64,000 nucleotides of DNA from Gymnodinialimonas sp. 202GB13-11 (GCF_040932485.1 NZ_JBFRBH010000001.1:620001-684000); one strand, 5' to 3'; counted from the first letter of the stretch, positions 46,403 to 56,099 are shown. Notes: a model not told the origin generated them from the letters alone. Made by a program: numbers and translations.

Positions 46403-46417
46403 TTAACGGTTCGTTAC
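46403..46417 (-). promoter_or_regulatory. CtrA-like site upstream of dprA
   Basis: TTAA-N7-TTAC (46403-46417), one base off the CtrA consensus TTAA-N7-TTAA, centred about 32 bases before the dprA start. In Rhodobacter capsulatus CtrA is known to control dprA and gene-transfer-agent recipient genes. The box overlaps the last bases of the preceding membrane-protein gene. Confidence 0.4.
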
Positions 46418-46899
46418 CGGGCCGGGGCAATGAGGGTGTCAGGTGCGATCCAACGCGTGGCGCACCACAAGGCCATTGCGTGCAGTGCCACGACGGGTGA
46501 CAGAATCAGCATCGCCCCTATTGCGGCGGCGGTGGGGTCTAGCAGTTGGTAAATCACGCCGATGCCGAGTGGCAGTATCACAGACGCAAGAAGCGCCACG
46601 CCCCGTCCCGCAAGGCCTATCCGCATGGCCCATGCCCCGATTAGCAGTGCGAGGGGCACGGCGTAAAGGCCGACAAACGGGGCCATCACGGCCAGACCGG
46701 CAAAGGAGCCTAGTACCTGTAGGGCAGGATTCTCCAACTGAGCGCTGAGCAGCAGAAAAGGAAGACCGAGTGCCAGCATGACGGCAGCGGGGCCGAGCAA
46801 GGTGATCAGGCTAATTTTCACCAAGGCACCTGCCGTCAATTGCCGGTGACCATGGCGGCGTGATCGAAAAGCTGGCGAGAAAAATCTTGGTTCGGTCAT
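46414..46899 (-). CDS. Small integral membrane protein of unknown function
   Basis: The protein has 161 residues with about four hydrophobic segments (about 28-50, 62-80, 85-110 and 125-148). The N-terminus is basic (FRSRRHGHRQ). I recognise no family. Its start overlaps the preceding GNAT gene stop by 4 bases, so it is co-translated with that gene and tldD. Confidence 0.6.
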   Translation of the reverse strand: MTEPRFFSPAFRSRRHGHRQLTAGALVKISLITLLGPAAVMLALGLPFLLLSAQLENPALQVLGSFAGLAVMAPFVGLYAVPLALLIGAWAMRIGLAGRGVALLASVILPLGIGVIYQLLDPTAAAIGAMLILSPVVALHAMALWCATRWIAPDTLIAPAR

Positions 46900-47390
46900 G
46901 GCGCAGAGTGCAGAGGCTTGGTCATGATCTGGACGTGAAGGGTAAATGTGCCCGGACCCTCAGTCGTATCGAGGGCCATGTCAGCGCGGCGCCCGAGGCG
47001 CCAGCCTTCGCGTTGGTAGAAACGGATTGCGCGGGCATTCTCGATCACGACGTCCAGCCATGCCTCGGTCACACCACTCGCCGCAAGTCGCGCCTCCGCG
47101 TCGTGCAGTAAGGCCGCGGCAAGACCCGTCCCACGTGCGGCGGGGGCTACGAACAATTGCTGCATTTCATCGTCCCGGATCACGCATAGGCCCAGAGGTG
47201 CGCTGGGTGCACCTGCCGTGCGCAGGTCGGGCAGCATAAGGGGCAGACGCGCCCGGAAGTCTGCGAGTGTGCGCAGATCGACCAATTCTTGCGGAACATG
47301 GGCCGCGTGAGCCTCATGCCAGGCGTCGTGCCAGACCTGGGCCAGCGGATCGAGATCAGCCCCGGTGGCTTCGCGGATCGCGTGGGTCAC
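46896..47390 (-). CDS. GNAT-family N-acetyltransferase
   Basis: The protein has 164 residues from GTG 47390 (overlapping the tldD stop as GTGA). GNAT signs are LFVAPAARGTGLAAALL, the acetyl-CoA pyrophosphate loop, then WLDVVIENARAIRFYQREGW. The substrate is unknown. The longer ATG-like frame upstream would lie inside tldD and is unlikely. It is in the tldD-GNAT-membrane protein unit. Confidence 0.85.
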   Translation of the reverse strand: MTHAIREATGADLDPLAQVWHDAWHEAHAAHVPQELVDLRTLADFRARLPLMLPDLRTAGAPSAPLGLCVIRDDEMQQLFVAPAARGTGLAAALLHDAEARLAASGVTEAWLDVVIENARAIRFYQREGWRLGRRADMALDTTEGPGTFTLHVQIMTKPLHSAP

Positions 47391-48811
47391 GCCGCCGAGC
47401 CGCCGACCGTGAGCCCGCCAATCAGCAGGGTCGGCTGACCCACGCCCACGGGCACCCACTGGCCGTTCTTGCCGCAATTGCCCATGCCCGGATCAAGCGC
47501 CATGTCGTTGCCGATGGCGCGCACTTGCGTCATGGCAGTGGCGCCGTCACCGATCAGGGTCGCTCCTTTCACAGGCGCGCCGACGACACCGTTCTTCACG
47601 CGGTAAGCTTCGGTGCAGCTGAAGACGAACTTGCCGTTGGTGATGTCGACCTGTCCGCCGCCGAAGCCCACAGCGTAGATGCCGTCCTTCACATCGCCAA
47701 CGATGTCCGCTGGGTCGGTGTCACCGCCGAGCATGTAGGTGTTCGTCATCCGCGTCATGGGGGCATGGTCGAAGCCTTGGCGGCGTCCATTGCCCGTAGG
47801 CTCCACACCCATCAGGCGCGCCGATTGCCGGTCCTGCATGTAGCCCACGAGGATGCCGTCCTCAATCAGTGTCGTCGCGTGGGACGGCGTGCCTTCGTCA
47901 TCGACAGAGATGGAGCCACGCCGGTCGGGGATCGTTCCGTCGTCCAGCACAGTCACACCTTCTGCGGCCACGCGCTGACCCATCAGCCCCGCGAAGGCGC
48001 TTTGTTTCTTGCGGTTGAAATCACCCTCCAGACCGTGACCCACCGCTTCGTGCAGCAAGATACCGGGCCAGCCGGAGCCGAGCGCCACGTCCATCACGCC
48101 GGCAGGCGCGGGTTCAGCGGAGAGGTTCACGACTGCAATGCGCAGGGCTTCCTTGGCGACAGATTCCCAATGCGGACGCTCCATCAGGCCGACCAGCCCG
48201 ACACGCCCGCCACCGCCAGCGGAGCCGGACTCGCGTCGGCCATTTTCCTCGACGATGATCGACACGTTCAGACGCACCATAGGGCGCACGTCGCTGACGC
48301 GAGTGCCCTCGGGGCGGAGGATTTCAACCTCCTGATGGGAAGCTGCCATCGACGCGCTGACCTGTACAACGCGCGGGTCCAATGCCCGCGCGAAAGCGTC
48401 GATTTCAGCCAGGGTTTCCAGTTTCACGCCGAATTCGGCCCCCGCCATCGGGTCTTCGTCTGTGTAGAGTTTTTCGTTGGTGCCACGCGGCGCGTCGGCA
48501 AGCGTGCCCCCACCATCGCCTACAGCCAGGCGCGCGGTCTCGGCGGCGCGCAGGAGCGCGGCCTCAGACATTTCGGTGGAATGGGCGTAGCCCGCAACTT
48601 CGCCTTTCACCGCCCGCAGACCAAAGCCTTGCGCAGCGTCGTAGGAGGCGTTCTTGACGCGGCCATCGTCGAAGACCAGCACTTCTGATCGGCGGCGTTC
48701 TAGGAAAAGCTCCCCATCCTCAGCCCCATCTGTCGCGGCACGCAGGATGCGCAGGGCCGCGGCTTCATCGAGATGAGTCTCAAACGGGCGGAAGGGGCTT
48801 GTATCGGCCAT
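47387..48811 (-). CDS. tldD: TldD metalloprotease subunit
   Basis: The protein has 474 residues from ATG 48811, with AGGAG about 9 bases upstream. The zinc motif is HEAVGHGLEGD (HExxxH), and the C-terminal RAIGNDMALDPGMGNCGK and QWVPVGVGQPTLLIGG are typical TldD blocks. TldD acts with TldE/PmbA in peptide maturation and protein quality control. tldE is not in this window. It heads a three-gene unit. Confidence 0.95.
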   Translation of the reverse strand: MADTSPFRPFETHLDEAAALRILRAATDGAEDGELFLERRRSEVLVFDDGRVKNASYDAAQGFGLRAVKGEVAGYAHSTEMSEAALLRAAETARLAVGDGGGTLADAPRGTNEKLYTDEDPMAGAEFGVKLETLAEIDAFARALDPRVVQVSASMAASHQEVEILRPEGTRVSDVRPMVRLNVSIIVEENGRRESGSAGGGGRVGLVGLMERPHWESVAKEALRIAVVNLSAEPAPAGVMDVALGSGWPGILLHEAVGHGLEGDFNRKKQSAFAGLMGQRVAAEGVTVLDDGTIPDRRGSISVDDEGTPSHATTLIEDGILVGYMQDRQSARLMGVEPTGNGRRQGFDHAPMTRMTNTYMLGGDTDPADIVGDVKDGIYAVGFGGGQVDITNGKFVFSCTEAYRVKNGVVGAPVKGATLIGDGATAMTQVRAIGNDMALDPGMGNCGKNGQWVPVGVGQPTLLIGGLTVGGSAA

Positions 48812-49141
48812 GGGCGGGTCTCCTTGTTCCTGCCTTCTACATATGTCGTTTTGGGCCGGGTGCGACACCCCGTCTCGCTTGGGCGAGGGATTTCTTGGCA
48901 GGAGCGCGCAGGCCCCAAATAAAATAAGCTATTTCAATGGCTAGGGCCCCTGCGCGGCTCGCTTTGCGATACGCTTTCGGAGACGCGCGTACCGCGTCGC
49001 GGTGCGCTTGCCTGAGACAATTTACGCCACTGCCTTGCGCGTTCGCACGCGATATGGTCTGGCCAAATCGGAACAGGACCGGCTGCGACCGGTGGGCATT
49101 CCCCCGCCGTGAACGACCGAACGGACAACAGGACAGACCAC
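48812..49141. other. 330-base intergenic region before the oxidase operon
   Basis: No gene is supported. Near 48919-48934 is an AT-rich island with a small palindrome (AAATA-AGC-TATTT). The remainder is GC-rich and must hold the divergent promoters of tldD and ctaC. Confidence 0.5.
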
Positions 49142-50032
49142 ATGGCACTTCGCACGAAGCTCAGCGGCCTTTGGGCCGCGCTTGGCGCAACCCTTACCGC
49201 GACCGCCGTCTCCGCACAGACGGTTGGAATGCGGGAAGGACTAGACATCATTGGCGCTCCGGTGCCCGGCGGCACAGGGTTTCAGCCCGGTGTGACCGAA
49301 GGCGCGCTCGACATCCGCGCGCTCGATGGGTTCCTGCATATCATCGCGATCATCATCACGCTGTTTGTGCTGGCCCTGATGGTTTGGGTTGCGGTGAAGC
49401 ATAACGCCAAGGCCAATCCTGAGCCTGCTACCTTCTCTCACAATACCCCGATCGAGGTGACATGGACGCTCGTGCCTCTGTTGATCCTCGTCGTGATCGG
49501 CGCCTTCTCTCTGCCCGTTCTGTTCAAGCAGCAGACCATTCCAGAGGCTGATGTCGTTGTGCGCGCCACGGGCTATCAGTGGTACTGGGGTTACGAGTAT
49601 CCGGAGGAAGGCATCTCCTATGACAGCTTCATGCTGAACGAGGATGAGCTTGCCGATTACGGTTACAGCCGCGATGAATATCTGCTGGCCACCGACACGG
49701 CAGTCGTCGTCCCAACCGGCCAGACGGTTGTGGTGCAGGTGACGGCCGCAGACGTGATCCATTCCTGGACGATCCCGGCCTTCGGCGTGAAGCAGGACGG
49801 CGTGCCGGGCCGCCTGGCGGAGCTGCACTTCAACGTGGAGCCGGGTCAGGAAGGTATCTACTTCGGCCAATGTTCGGAGCTTTGCGGCGCGGCCCATGCT
49901 TACATGCCGATCACCGTTTTTGCCGTGACACCGGAAGAGTATGATGCGTGGCTGGCCGGTGAAGCGGCTGAATTCGCCTCCCTCGAAGGGGCGCGTGCGC
50001 CGCGTTACATTGAACTGGCCTCGGCCGAGTAA
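49142..50032 (+). CDS. ctaC: Cytochrome c oxidase subunit II
   Basis: The protein has 296 residues from ATG 49142, with AGGACAGA upstream. A signal peptide ends ATAVSAQ, then two membrane helices (about 60-85 and 105-130) and a cupredoxin CuA domain. The CuA ligands are visible: the His in DVIHSW and CSELCGAAHAYM (C-x3-C-x3-H-x2-M). It receives electrons from cytochrome c. It opens the oxidase operon; subunit I (ctaD) is not here and must be elsewhere. Confidence 0.97.
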   Translation: MALRTKLSGLWAALGATLTATAVSAQTVGMREGLDIIGAPVPGGTGFQPGVTEGALDIRALDGFLHIIAIIITLFVLALMVWVAVKHNAKANPEPATFSHNTPIEVTWTLVPLLILVVIGAFSLPVLFKQQTIPEADVVVRATGYQWYWGYEYPEEGISYDSFMLNEDELADYGYSRDEYLLATDTAVVVPTGQTVVVQVTAADVIHSWTIPAFGVKQDGVPGRLAELHFNVEPGQEGIYFGQCSELCGAAHAYMPITVFAVTPEEYDAWLAGEAAEFASLEGARAPRYIELASAE

Positions 50033-50041
50033 GCCCGTCAG

Positions 50042-50977
50042 ATGAGCGATCTCACCGCACAGACCGGAACCGAAACCCGCACCGCAGAAGGCGAGGCGGG
50101 TTTTGGCGATTACCTGGCGCTTCTTAAGCCGCGGGTGATGTCGCTAGTTGTGTTCACAGCCCTGGTTGGCTTGCTGGTCGCGCCCGGCGGCGTGTCACCC
50201 ATGATCGGCTTCACCGCGATCCTGTTCATCGCATTGGGGGCAGGGGCCTCTGGCGCGCTAAACATGTGGTATGACGCCGATATTGACGCGGTCATGAAGC
50301 GGACGGCGAAACGGCCCGTGCCTGCGGGTAAGGTTCCTGCCGGTGAGGCGCTGACGCTGGGGCTTTGGCTTTCCGCGATTTCGGTGGTGATGCTTGGGCT
50401 GGCAACGAATTGGGTCGCTGCCGGGCTGCTGGCCTTCACCATCTTCTTCTACGCGGTTGTTTACACGATGTGGCTGAAGCGCGCGACGCCGCAGAACATC
50501 GTAATTGGTGGTGCGGCCGGGGCCTTCCCACCGGTCATCGGTTGGGCGGCTGTTACAGGTGATGTCTCCATCGCATCTGTCCTGATGTTTGGCCTGATCT
50601 TCATGTGGACGCCGCCGCATTTCTGGGCGCTCGCGCTGTTCATGAAGTCGGATTATCACAAGGCCGACGTGCCGATGCTGACGGTGACCCATGGCCGGAA
50701 GGAAACGCGCAAGCAAATCCTGATCTACACGGTCCTTCTGGTGCCGGTTGCCCTTGGCTTAGCCTTCACCGCCGTGGCCGGGCCGGTTTATCTGGCCGCT
50801 GCCGTGGTGCTGAATGCGATCTTCCTGAAAGGCGCATGGGACATCTGGCGACGCGATGAAGAGACTGCCGAGGCGGACGGCTATGCTGTTGAGAAGAAAG
50901 TCTTCAAATTCTCGCTGCTCTACCTGTTCCTGCACTTCGGCGCTCTGCTGATCGATGCGATCTGGAGGCTCATCTGA
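50042..50977 (+). CDS. ctaB: Protoheme IX farnesyltransferase (haem O synthase)
   Basis: The protein has 311 residues with about eight membrane helices. The prenyltransferase Asp motif is [15 protein letters not shown], with a second in [11 protein letters not shown]. It adds a farnesyl group to haem b to make haem O, the first step to haem A of the oxidase. It lies 9 bases after ctaC and overlaps the next small gene by 1 base. Confidence 0.96.
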   Translation: MSDLTAQTGTETRTAEGEAGFGDYLALLKPRVMSLVVFTALVGLLVAPGGVSPMIGFTAILFIALGAGASGALNMWYDADIDAVMKRTAKRPVPAGKVPAGEALTLGLWLSAISVVMLGLATNWVAAGLLAFTIFFYAVVYTMWLKRATPQNIVIGGAAGAFPPVIGWAAVTGDVSIASVLMFGLIFMWTPPHFWALALFMKSDYHKADVPMLTVTHGRKETRKQILIYTVLLVPVALGLAFTAVAGPVYLAAAVVLNAIFLKGAWDIWRRDEETAEADGYAVEKKVFKFSLLYLFLHFGALLIDAIWRLI

Positions 50978-51174
50978 TGCCCTTGGCTGAAACGCACGAA
51001 ATCCACAAACGCCGCTTTGGCCGCAACTTTGGCACGGCTCTGTGCCTGGTCGGTTTCTGCGCTGTCGTGTTCGGCCTGACGATCGCGAAAGTGCGCGAAG
51101 GCTCGATGCTGGAAGCGCACGATCACCAGCCGCGTGCCTCGGTCCTTCCGATTTCGGAGGAGCTGAGCCAGTGA
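50977..51174 (+). CDS. Small single-span protein in the oxidase operon (CoxF-like)
   Basis: The protein has 65 residues. It has a basic N-terminus (HEIHKRRFGRNFG), one membrane segment (TALCLVGFCAVVFGLTIA) and a hydrophilic tail with His (EAHDHQPRA). The position between ctaB and ctaG is that of the small oxidase-assembly protein called CoxF in Rhodobacterales relatives. The start ATG shares the ctaB stop (TGATG), and its stop overlaps the ctaG start. It likely helps assemble the oxidase. Confidence 0.75.
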   Translation: MPLAETHEIHKRRFGRNFGTALCLVGFCAVVFGLTIAKVREGSMLEAHDHQPRASVLPISEELSQ

Positions 51175-51749
51175 GTGAACGCCGCGCCATGGATCCCAAG
51201 GCCAAGACCGTCCTGCAATTGTTGGGCGTGATCTGCTTTATGGGCGCTCTGACGGTTGCCGCCGTGCCGTTCTACGACTGGTTCTGCCGTGTGACGGGCT
51301 TTGGCGGGGCGACGGTGCAGGCTGATGCAGGCAGCGACGTGATCCTGGATCAGGAAATCCGCATCCGCTTTGCCGCCAACACCGCGCGCGACATGCCGTG
51401 GGAGTTCCGCCCAATGGAGCCGCATGTGGACATCCGCATCGGGGAGACCGGGCTGGCTTTCTACGAGGCTTACAACCCGACCAGTGAGCCGATTGCTGGC
51501 ACAGCCAGCTTCAACGTGGCCCCATTCGATGTGGGCGGCTATTTCGTGAAGATCGCCTGCTTCTGTTTCGAGTTGCAGGTGCTTCAGCCCGGCGAGCGGG
51601 TGGAGATGCCCGTAACCTTCTTTGTCGACCCCGAGATCCTTGATGATCCCACGGTGCGCGACACACCCGCCATAACCCTGTCCTACACATTCCATGTGAC
51701 GGACATGCCCGAAAACGACGACTACGCCGCGCTCGACGCAGGCAACTGA
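51171..51749 (+). CDS. ctaG: Cytochrome c oxidase assembly protein CtaG (COX11)
   Basis: The protein has 192 residues from GTG 51171 (overlapping the previous stop), with GGAGGAG about 9 bases upstream; ATG 51189 is an alternative. One N-terminal membrane segment precedes a COX11 domain: [13 protein letters not shown] and the copper pair [13 protein letters not shown]. It inserts CuB into subunit I. Its order in the operon is normal for alphaproteobacteria. Confidence 0.95.
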   Translation: MSERRAMDPKAKTVLQLLGVICFMGALTVAAVPFYDWFCRVTGFGGATVQADAGSDVILDQEIRIRFAANTARDMPWEFRPMEPHVDIRIGETGLAFYEAYNPTSEPIAGTASFNVAPFDVGGYFVKIACFCFELQVLQPGERVEMPVTFFVDPEILDDPTVRDTPAITLSYTFHVTDMPENDDYAALDAGN

Positions 51750-51771
51750 ACGACAGACCGGAGAGACCGAA

Positions 51772-52581
51772 ATGGCCCACGTCAAAAAGCACGACTATCA
51801 CATTTTGCAGCCATCAATCTGGCCGCTGGTGGCCGCAGTGGGCGCCTTTGCGATGCTGTTCGGGGCAGTGAACTGGATGCATTCGGGCAGCCCGTGGCTG
51901 TTCCTCGCCGGGTTCGTCGCCGTGCTTTACGTTATGTTCGCCTGGTGGTCGGATGTCGTCAGCGAAAGCCATGATGGCGATCACACGCCGGTTGTGCGCC
52001 TTGGCCTGCGCTACGGCTTCATCATGTTCATCATGTCCGAAGTCATGTTCTTCGTGGCGTGGTTCTGGGCGTTCTTCAAGCACGCCATCTTCCCGATGAA
52101 CGAGTATGAGGCGAGCACCTACGTGCCGCCAGAAATCTACATTGTTGATCCGTTCCACCTGCCGCTGATCAACACGCTAATTCTGCTTCTGTCGGGCTGT
52201 CTTGTGACATGGTCGCACCACGCGCTTGTCCATGGCGGGGCGCGCAAGGATGTGGCCACCGGCCTGATCGGGGCGGTTGTTCTGGGGGTCCTGTTCACGG
52301 CACTGCAGGCCTACGAATACTATGAGCTGATCGTTCACCACGGTTGGGAATTCATCAACGGTGACAAGTTCTACTCGACCTTCTTCATGGCCACAGGCTT
52401 TCACGGCTTCCACGTCGTGGTGGGCACGATCTTCCTGTTCATCTGCTGGCTGCGGGTCCGCTCCGGCCACTTCACGGCGGAGAAGCATGTCGGCTTTGAA
52501 GCTGCGGCTTGGTACTGGCACTTCGTTGACGTTGTCTGGCTGTTCCTGTTCCTGGCTGTCTACATCTGGGGCCAAGGCTAA
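51772..52581 (+). CDS. ctaE: Cytochrome c oxidase subunit III
   Basis: The protein has 269 residues with seven membrane helices. Its motifs include [15 protein letters not shown] at the start, [17 protein letters not shown], and the C-terminal [14 protein letters not shown]. It stabilises subunit I of the aa3 oxidase. A terminator (52728-52750) follows after 147 bases. The start is 22 bases after ctaG. Confidence 0.96.
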   Translation: MAHVKKHDYHILQPSIWPLVAAVGAFAMLFGAVNWMHSGSPWLFLAGFVAVLYVMFAWWSDVVSESHDGDHTPVVRLGLRYGFIMFIMSEVMFFVAWFWAFFKHAIFPMNEYEASTYVPPEIYIVDPFHLPLINTLILLLSGCLVTWSHHALVHGGARKDVATGLIGAVVLGVLFTALQAYEYYELIVHHGWEFINGDKFYSTFFMATGFHGFHVVVGTIFLFICWLRVRSGHFTAEKHVGFEAAAWYWHFVDVVWLFLFLAVYIWGQG

Positions 52582-52703
52582 GGCTGGGACCGGGCGGGGC
52601 AGGCGGAGCGCCCACCCGCCCACCCCGCTCCACCTCCCCCGCCCTGTGCGGGTCGAGCGGTTCGAAACATCGGATGTCCGATTGGGATGGAACGGATCGG
52701 TTT

Positions 52704-52728
52704 TGAGTATTTGAAACCAGTGGAAGAG
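52704..52728 (+). repeat. Degenerate GGAGTATTT-type intergenic repeat
   Basis: GAGTATTTGAAACCAGTGGA resembles the sequence at 27838-27859 (GAGTATTTTTGACCAATGGA). It lies between ctaE and the SURF1 gene and runs into the terminator hairpin. Confidence 0.4.
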
Positions 52729-52750
52729 GCCTGCCGCATGGCGGGCCTTT
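52728..52750 (+). terminator. Intrinsic terminator after ctaE
   Basis: GGCCTGCC (52728-52735), loop GCAT and GGCGGGCC (52740-52747) with one G-T pair, followed by TTT. It ends about 20 bases before the SURF1 start, so SURF1 may be partly uncoupled. Confidence 0.6.
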
Positions 52751-52769
52751 CGATTTCAGGGAGAGGCCA

Positions 52770-53444
52770 GTGCGCGCGCGGTTGATCACAGTAGGTTTGT
52801 TCGGGCTGATCGGAGCGGCCATCCTCGTCAGTCTCGGTGTGTGGCAATTGCAACGCCTCGCCTGGAAAGAGGGTGTATTGGCGGAGATCGATGCCCGCAT
52901 CTCAGCTGCACCCGTTGCCGTGCCAGCCACGCCTGACCCGGTGGCGGATCGCTATTTGCCAGTCACGGCCGAAGGCGTCTTTGCCGGTGATCCCCTGCGC
53001 GTCTTGGTCTCCGTACAGGGGAGCGGTCCGGGCTATCGTCTGATCTCTCCGTTTGAGGCGGACGGGCGGCGCGTGTTGTTGGACCGCGGCTTTCTAGCGG
53101 AAGGGGTTGCCCTACCGGAGCCGCATGAAGGCCCCATCACCGTGACAGGCAACCTGCATTGGCCGGACGAAGTGGATGGCTTCACGCCAGAGCCAGACAT
53201 CGCTCGCAACCAATGGTTCGCCCGCAACGTCGACGCGATGGCCGCGCATCTTGGGACGGAGCCTGTCTTCATTGTGCTGCGCGAGATGTCGGTCTCTGAC
53301 GCGCCGGTGACGCCTTTGCCGGTGACGTCCGAGGGCATACCGAACAACCATCTGGGCTATGCAGTGCAATGGTTCGGGCTGGCGTTGGTGTGGTTGGGGA
53401 TGACAGCGTTCCTGGCTTGGCGTATCACGCGGCGAACGGCTTAG
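52770..53444 (+). CDS. SURF1-family oxidase assembly protein
   Basis: The protein has 224 residues from GTG 52770 with GGGAGAG upstream. Two membrane helices at the ends (about 5-25 and 200-220) flank a periplasmic domain; LGVWQLQRLAWKEG and RVLLDRGF are SURF1 motifs, and the C-terminal NNHLGYAVQWFGLA is characteristic. SURF1 helps insert haem A into the oxidase. It is 188 bases after ctaE and followed by thrC after 10 bases. Confidence 0.92.
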   Translation: MRARLITVGLFGLIGAAILVSLGVWQLQRLAWKEGVLAEIDARISAAPVAVPATPDPVADRYLPVTAEGVFAGDPLRVLVSVQGSGPGYRLISPFEADGRRVLLDRGFLAEGVALPEPHEGPITVTGNLHWPDEVDGFTPEPDIARNQWFARNVDAMAAHLGTEPVFIVLREMSVSDAPVTPLPVTSEGIPNNHLGYAVQWFGLALVWLGMTAFLAWRITRRTA

Positions 53445-53454
53445 AGGAATTCCG

Positions 53455-54840
53455 ATGCGATATGTCTCGACCCGGGGGAAGGCCCCTGATCTGAGCTTTG
53501 AAGAGGCGATGCTGACCGGTCTGGCGCGGGACGGCGGGCTCTATGTGCCTGCCGAGATCCCAACGCTCAGCCAGGGTGAGATCGCCGCCATGGCGGGGCT
53601 GCCATATGAGGAGATCGCCTTTCGTGTGATGCGGCCCTTTATTGGCGATACCTTCGCGGATGCCGAGTTCGCAGAGTTGATCGAAAAGGCATATGCGGGC
53701 TTCGGCCACGCCGCCCGCGCGCCGCTGAAGCAGTTGCAGGAAAACCATTTCCTGCTCGAGCTTTTCCACGGCCCCACGCTAGCGTTCAAAGATTTCGCGA
53801 TGCAGTTGATCGGCCAGATGTTTCAGAAGGCCTTGGGCCGTCGCGGCGATCGCGTAACGATTGTGGGCGCGACTTCGGGCGATACAGGTTCCGCCGCGAT
53901 GGAGGCGTTCCGCGGCCTCGACAATGTCGACGTTTTCATCATGTACCCCCACGGCCGCGTGTCCGAGGTGCAGCGCCGTCAGATGACGACTGTGGCCGAG
54001 GGCAATGCCCACGCGCTGGCCGTGACGGGTGATTTCGACACCTGCCAGGCGCGGCTGAAGGACATGTTCAACCATTTTGAGTTCCGCGACCGGGTGAAGC
54101 TGGCCGGTGTGAATTCGATCAACTGGGGCCGGGTTCTGGCGCAGGTCGTTTACTACTTCAGCGCCGCCGTGTCCCTTGGTGCGCCGCACCGGCCCGTGTC
54201 TTTCTGTGTGCCGACCGGCAATTTCGGTGACATCTTTGCGGGCTACATCGCCAAGCGCATGGGCCTGCCCATCGAGAAGCTGGTCATTGCGACGAACCAG
54301 AACGACATCCTGCACCGCGCGATGGTTTCGGGCGGATATGAGACGGAGGGCGTGACCCCTTCCATCAGTCCGTCGATGGATATTCAGGTCTCGTCCAATT
54401 TCGAACGTGCGTTGTTTGACGCTTATGGCCGAGATGGCGCGGCTGTGGCTCAGTTGATGGACGAGCTGAAATCCGGCGGCTTCAAGATCAGCCAGGGGGC
54501 CATCGGCGCGCTGCGCGATCACTTCGCCTCAGGCCGCGCGTCAGAGACGGAAACCTCCGCCATGATCAAGCGTGCCTTGCCGGAAATGGGAGAGCTTATG
54601 TGCCCCCATTCCGCCGTCGGCGTGCATGTGGCGCAAGACTTCCTCGGCGCGACACCAATGGTCACGCTGGCGACCGCACATCCCGCGAAATTCCCCGATG
54701 CGGTTGAGGCCGCGTCTGGCATTCGCCCACCTTTGCCCGCACGGATGGCTGACCTGTTTGACCGGTCGGAGCGGATCACGCGGGTTGAGGATGATCTTGC
54801 CGCAATTGAGGCGATCATCGAAGGGGGTGTCTTCGCGTGA
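53455..54840 (+). CDS. thrC: Threonine synthase
   Basis: The protein has 461 residues, the long (yeast/E. coli-like) type: MRYVSTRGKAPD at the start, the PLP lysine in LAFKDFAMQ near residue 113 and the phosphate loop GATSGDTGSAA near 142. It makes threonine from O-phosphohomoserine. Its stop overlaps the start of the M16 peptidase by 4 bases (GTGA), and SURF1 lies 10 bases upstream, so expression is linked. Confidence 0.96.
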   Translation: MRYVSTRGKAPDLSFEEAMLTGLARDGGLYVPAEIPTLSQGEIAAMAGLPYEEIAFRVMRPFIGDTFADAEFAELIEKAYAGFGHAARAPLKQLQENHFLLELFHGPTLAFKDFAMQLIGQMFQKALGRRGDRVTIVGATSGDTGSAAMEAFRGLDNVDVFIMYPHGRVSEVQRRQMTTVAEGNAHALAVTGDFDTCQARLKDMFNHFEFRDRVKLAGVNSINWGRVLAQVVYYFSAAVSLGAPHRPVSFCVPTGNFGDIFAGYIAKRMGLPIEKLVIATNQNDILHRAMVSGGYETEGVTPSISPSMDIQVSSNFERALFDAYGRDGAAVAQLMDELKSGGFKISQGAIGALRDHFASGRASETETSAMIKRALPEMGELMCPHSAVGVHVAQDFLGATPMVTLATAHPAKFPDAVEAASGIRPPLPARMADLFDRSERITRVEDDLAAIEAIIEGGVFA

Positions 54841-56099
54841 CAGTCGAAATTCATACGCTGTCCAACGGCATGCGCATCGTGACCGAGCATATGCCCGGGC
54901 TGGAATCAGCTGCACTTGGCGTCTGGGTCTCCGCTGGCGGGCGGCACGAAACGGTCGAACAGAACGGCATCGCGCATTTCCTTGAGCATATGGCGTTCAA
55001 AGGCACACAACGACGCTCCTCCCTGCAAATTGCCGAGGAAATTGAAGACGTTGGCGGATACATCAACGCCTATACCAGCCGCGAGGTCACGGCCTACTAC
55101 GCACGCGTGCTGCGTGATGATGTGCCTTTGGCGCTCGACCTGATTTCCGACATTGTCCTCAACCCCATCTTCGACCCGCGCGAGATTGAGGTGGAGCGCG
55201 GCGTGATCCTGCAAGAGATCGGGCAAGCAGCGGATACACCGGACGACATCATCTTCGACTGGCTGCAAGAACAGGCGTTTCCAGAACAACCCCTTGGCCG
55301 CACAATTCTTGGCCCTGCAGAACGCGTGCGGGCCTTTGACCGCGCTGATTTCGACGCCTTTATCGGACAGCACTACGGACCTGAGCAGTTGATCCTGTCC
55401 GCTGCTGGCGCTGTGGATCACGATGAAATCGTGCGACTGGCCGAGGCTGCGTTTGGCCATCTGAAGCCGGTCGCGGGTGGTGTCCCCTTGCCTGGCCAGT
55501 TCGCTGGCGGCGAGGCGCGGGTGGTGAAAGGTTTGGAACAGGCTCATTTCACCCTGGCGCTTGAGGCCCCTGGCTATCGCTCAGACGAAATCTATGCCGC
55601 GCAGATCTTTGCGACCGCACTCGGCGGCGGCATGTCCTCGCGCTTGTTCCAGGAGATCCGGGAAAAGCGCGGCCTGTGCTACACGATCTATTCTCAGGTC
55701 GGCAGCTACGACGATACCGGCCTGCTGACGATCTACGCGGGAACGTCTGGTGAGGATGTGGCAGAGTTGGTGGGGCTGACGATTGATGAGCTGAAACGCT
55801 CCGCCGATACGATGACCGAAGCGGAGCTCGCCCGCGCGCGGGCGCAGATGAAAGCGGGGCTTCTGATGGGGCTGGAATCGCCTTCATCGCGCGCAGAACG
55901 TTTGGCGCGTCTTGTGGCGATCTGGAACCGCGTGCCGGGGCTGGAAGAAACCGTAGCGAAAATCGACGCCGTCACCTTGGACGCGTTGCAAGCGCAAGCC
56001 GGTGCCCTTGGGGCGACAGGCCGTGCGGCCATGGCGCTTTATGGTCCCGTGGAAAAGGCCCCATCCCTTGATCAAGTCAGGGAGCGTCTGGCCGCCTGA
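54837..56099 (+). CDS. M16 zinc peptidase (mitochondrial-processing-peptidase-like)
   Basis: The protein has 420 residues from GTG 54837. The inverse zinc motif HFLEH (residues 47-51) is present, followed by the usual downstream Glu (EVERGVILQE). The second half is the inactive-domain partner with the R/Y pair region RLFQEIREKRGLCY. Roles of the alphaproteobacterial forms are unknown; they are the presumed ancestors of mitochondrial processing peptidase. It is coupled to thrC and the downstream GNAT. Confidence 0.92.
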   Translation: MTVEIHTLSNGMRIVTEHMPGLESAALGVWVSAGGRHETVEQNGIAHFLEHMAFKGTQRRSSLQIAEEIEDVGGYINAYTSREVTAYYARVLRDDVPLALDLISDIVLNPIFDPREIEVERGVILQEIGQAADTPDDIIFDWLQEQAFPEQPLGRTILGPAERVRAFDRADFDAFIGQHYGPEQLILSAAGAVDHDEIVRLAEAAFGHLKPVAGGVPLPGQFAGGEARVVKGLEQAHFTLALEAPGYRSDEIYAAQIFATALGGGMSSRLFQEIREKRGLCYTIYSQVGSYDDTGLLTIYAGTSGEDVAELVGLTIDELKRSADTMTEAELARARAQMKAGLLMGLESPSSRAERLARLVAIWNRVPGLEETVAKIDAVTLDALQAQAGALGATGRAAMALYGPVEKAPSLDQVRERLAA

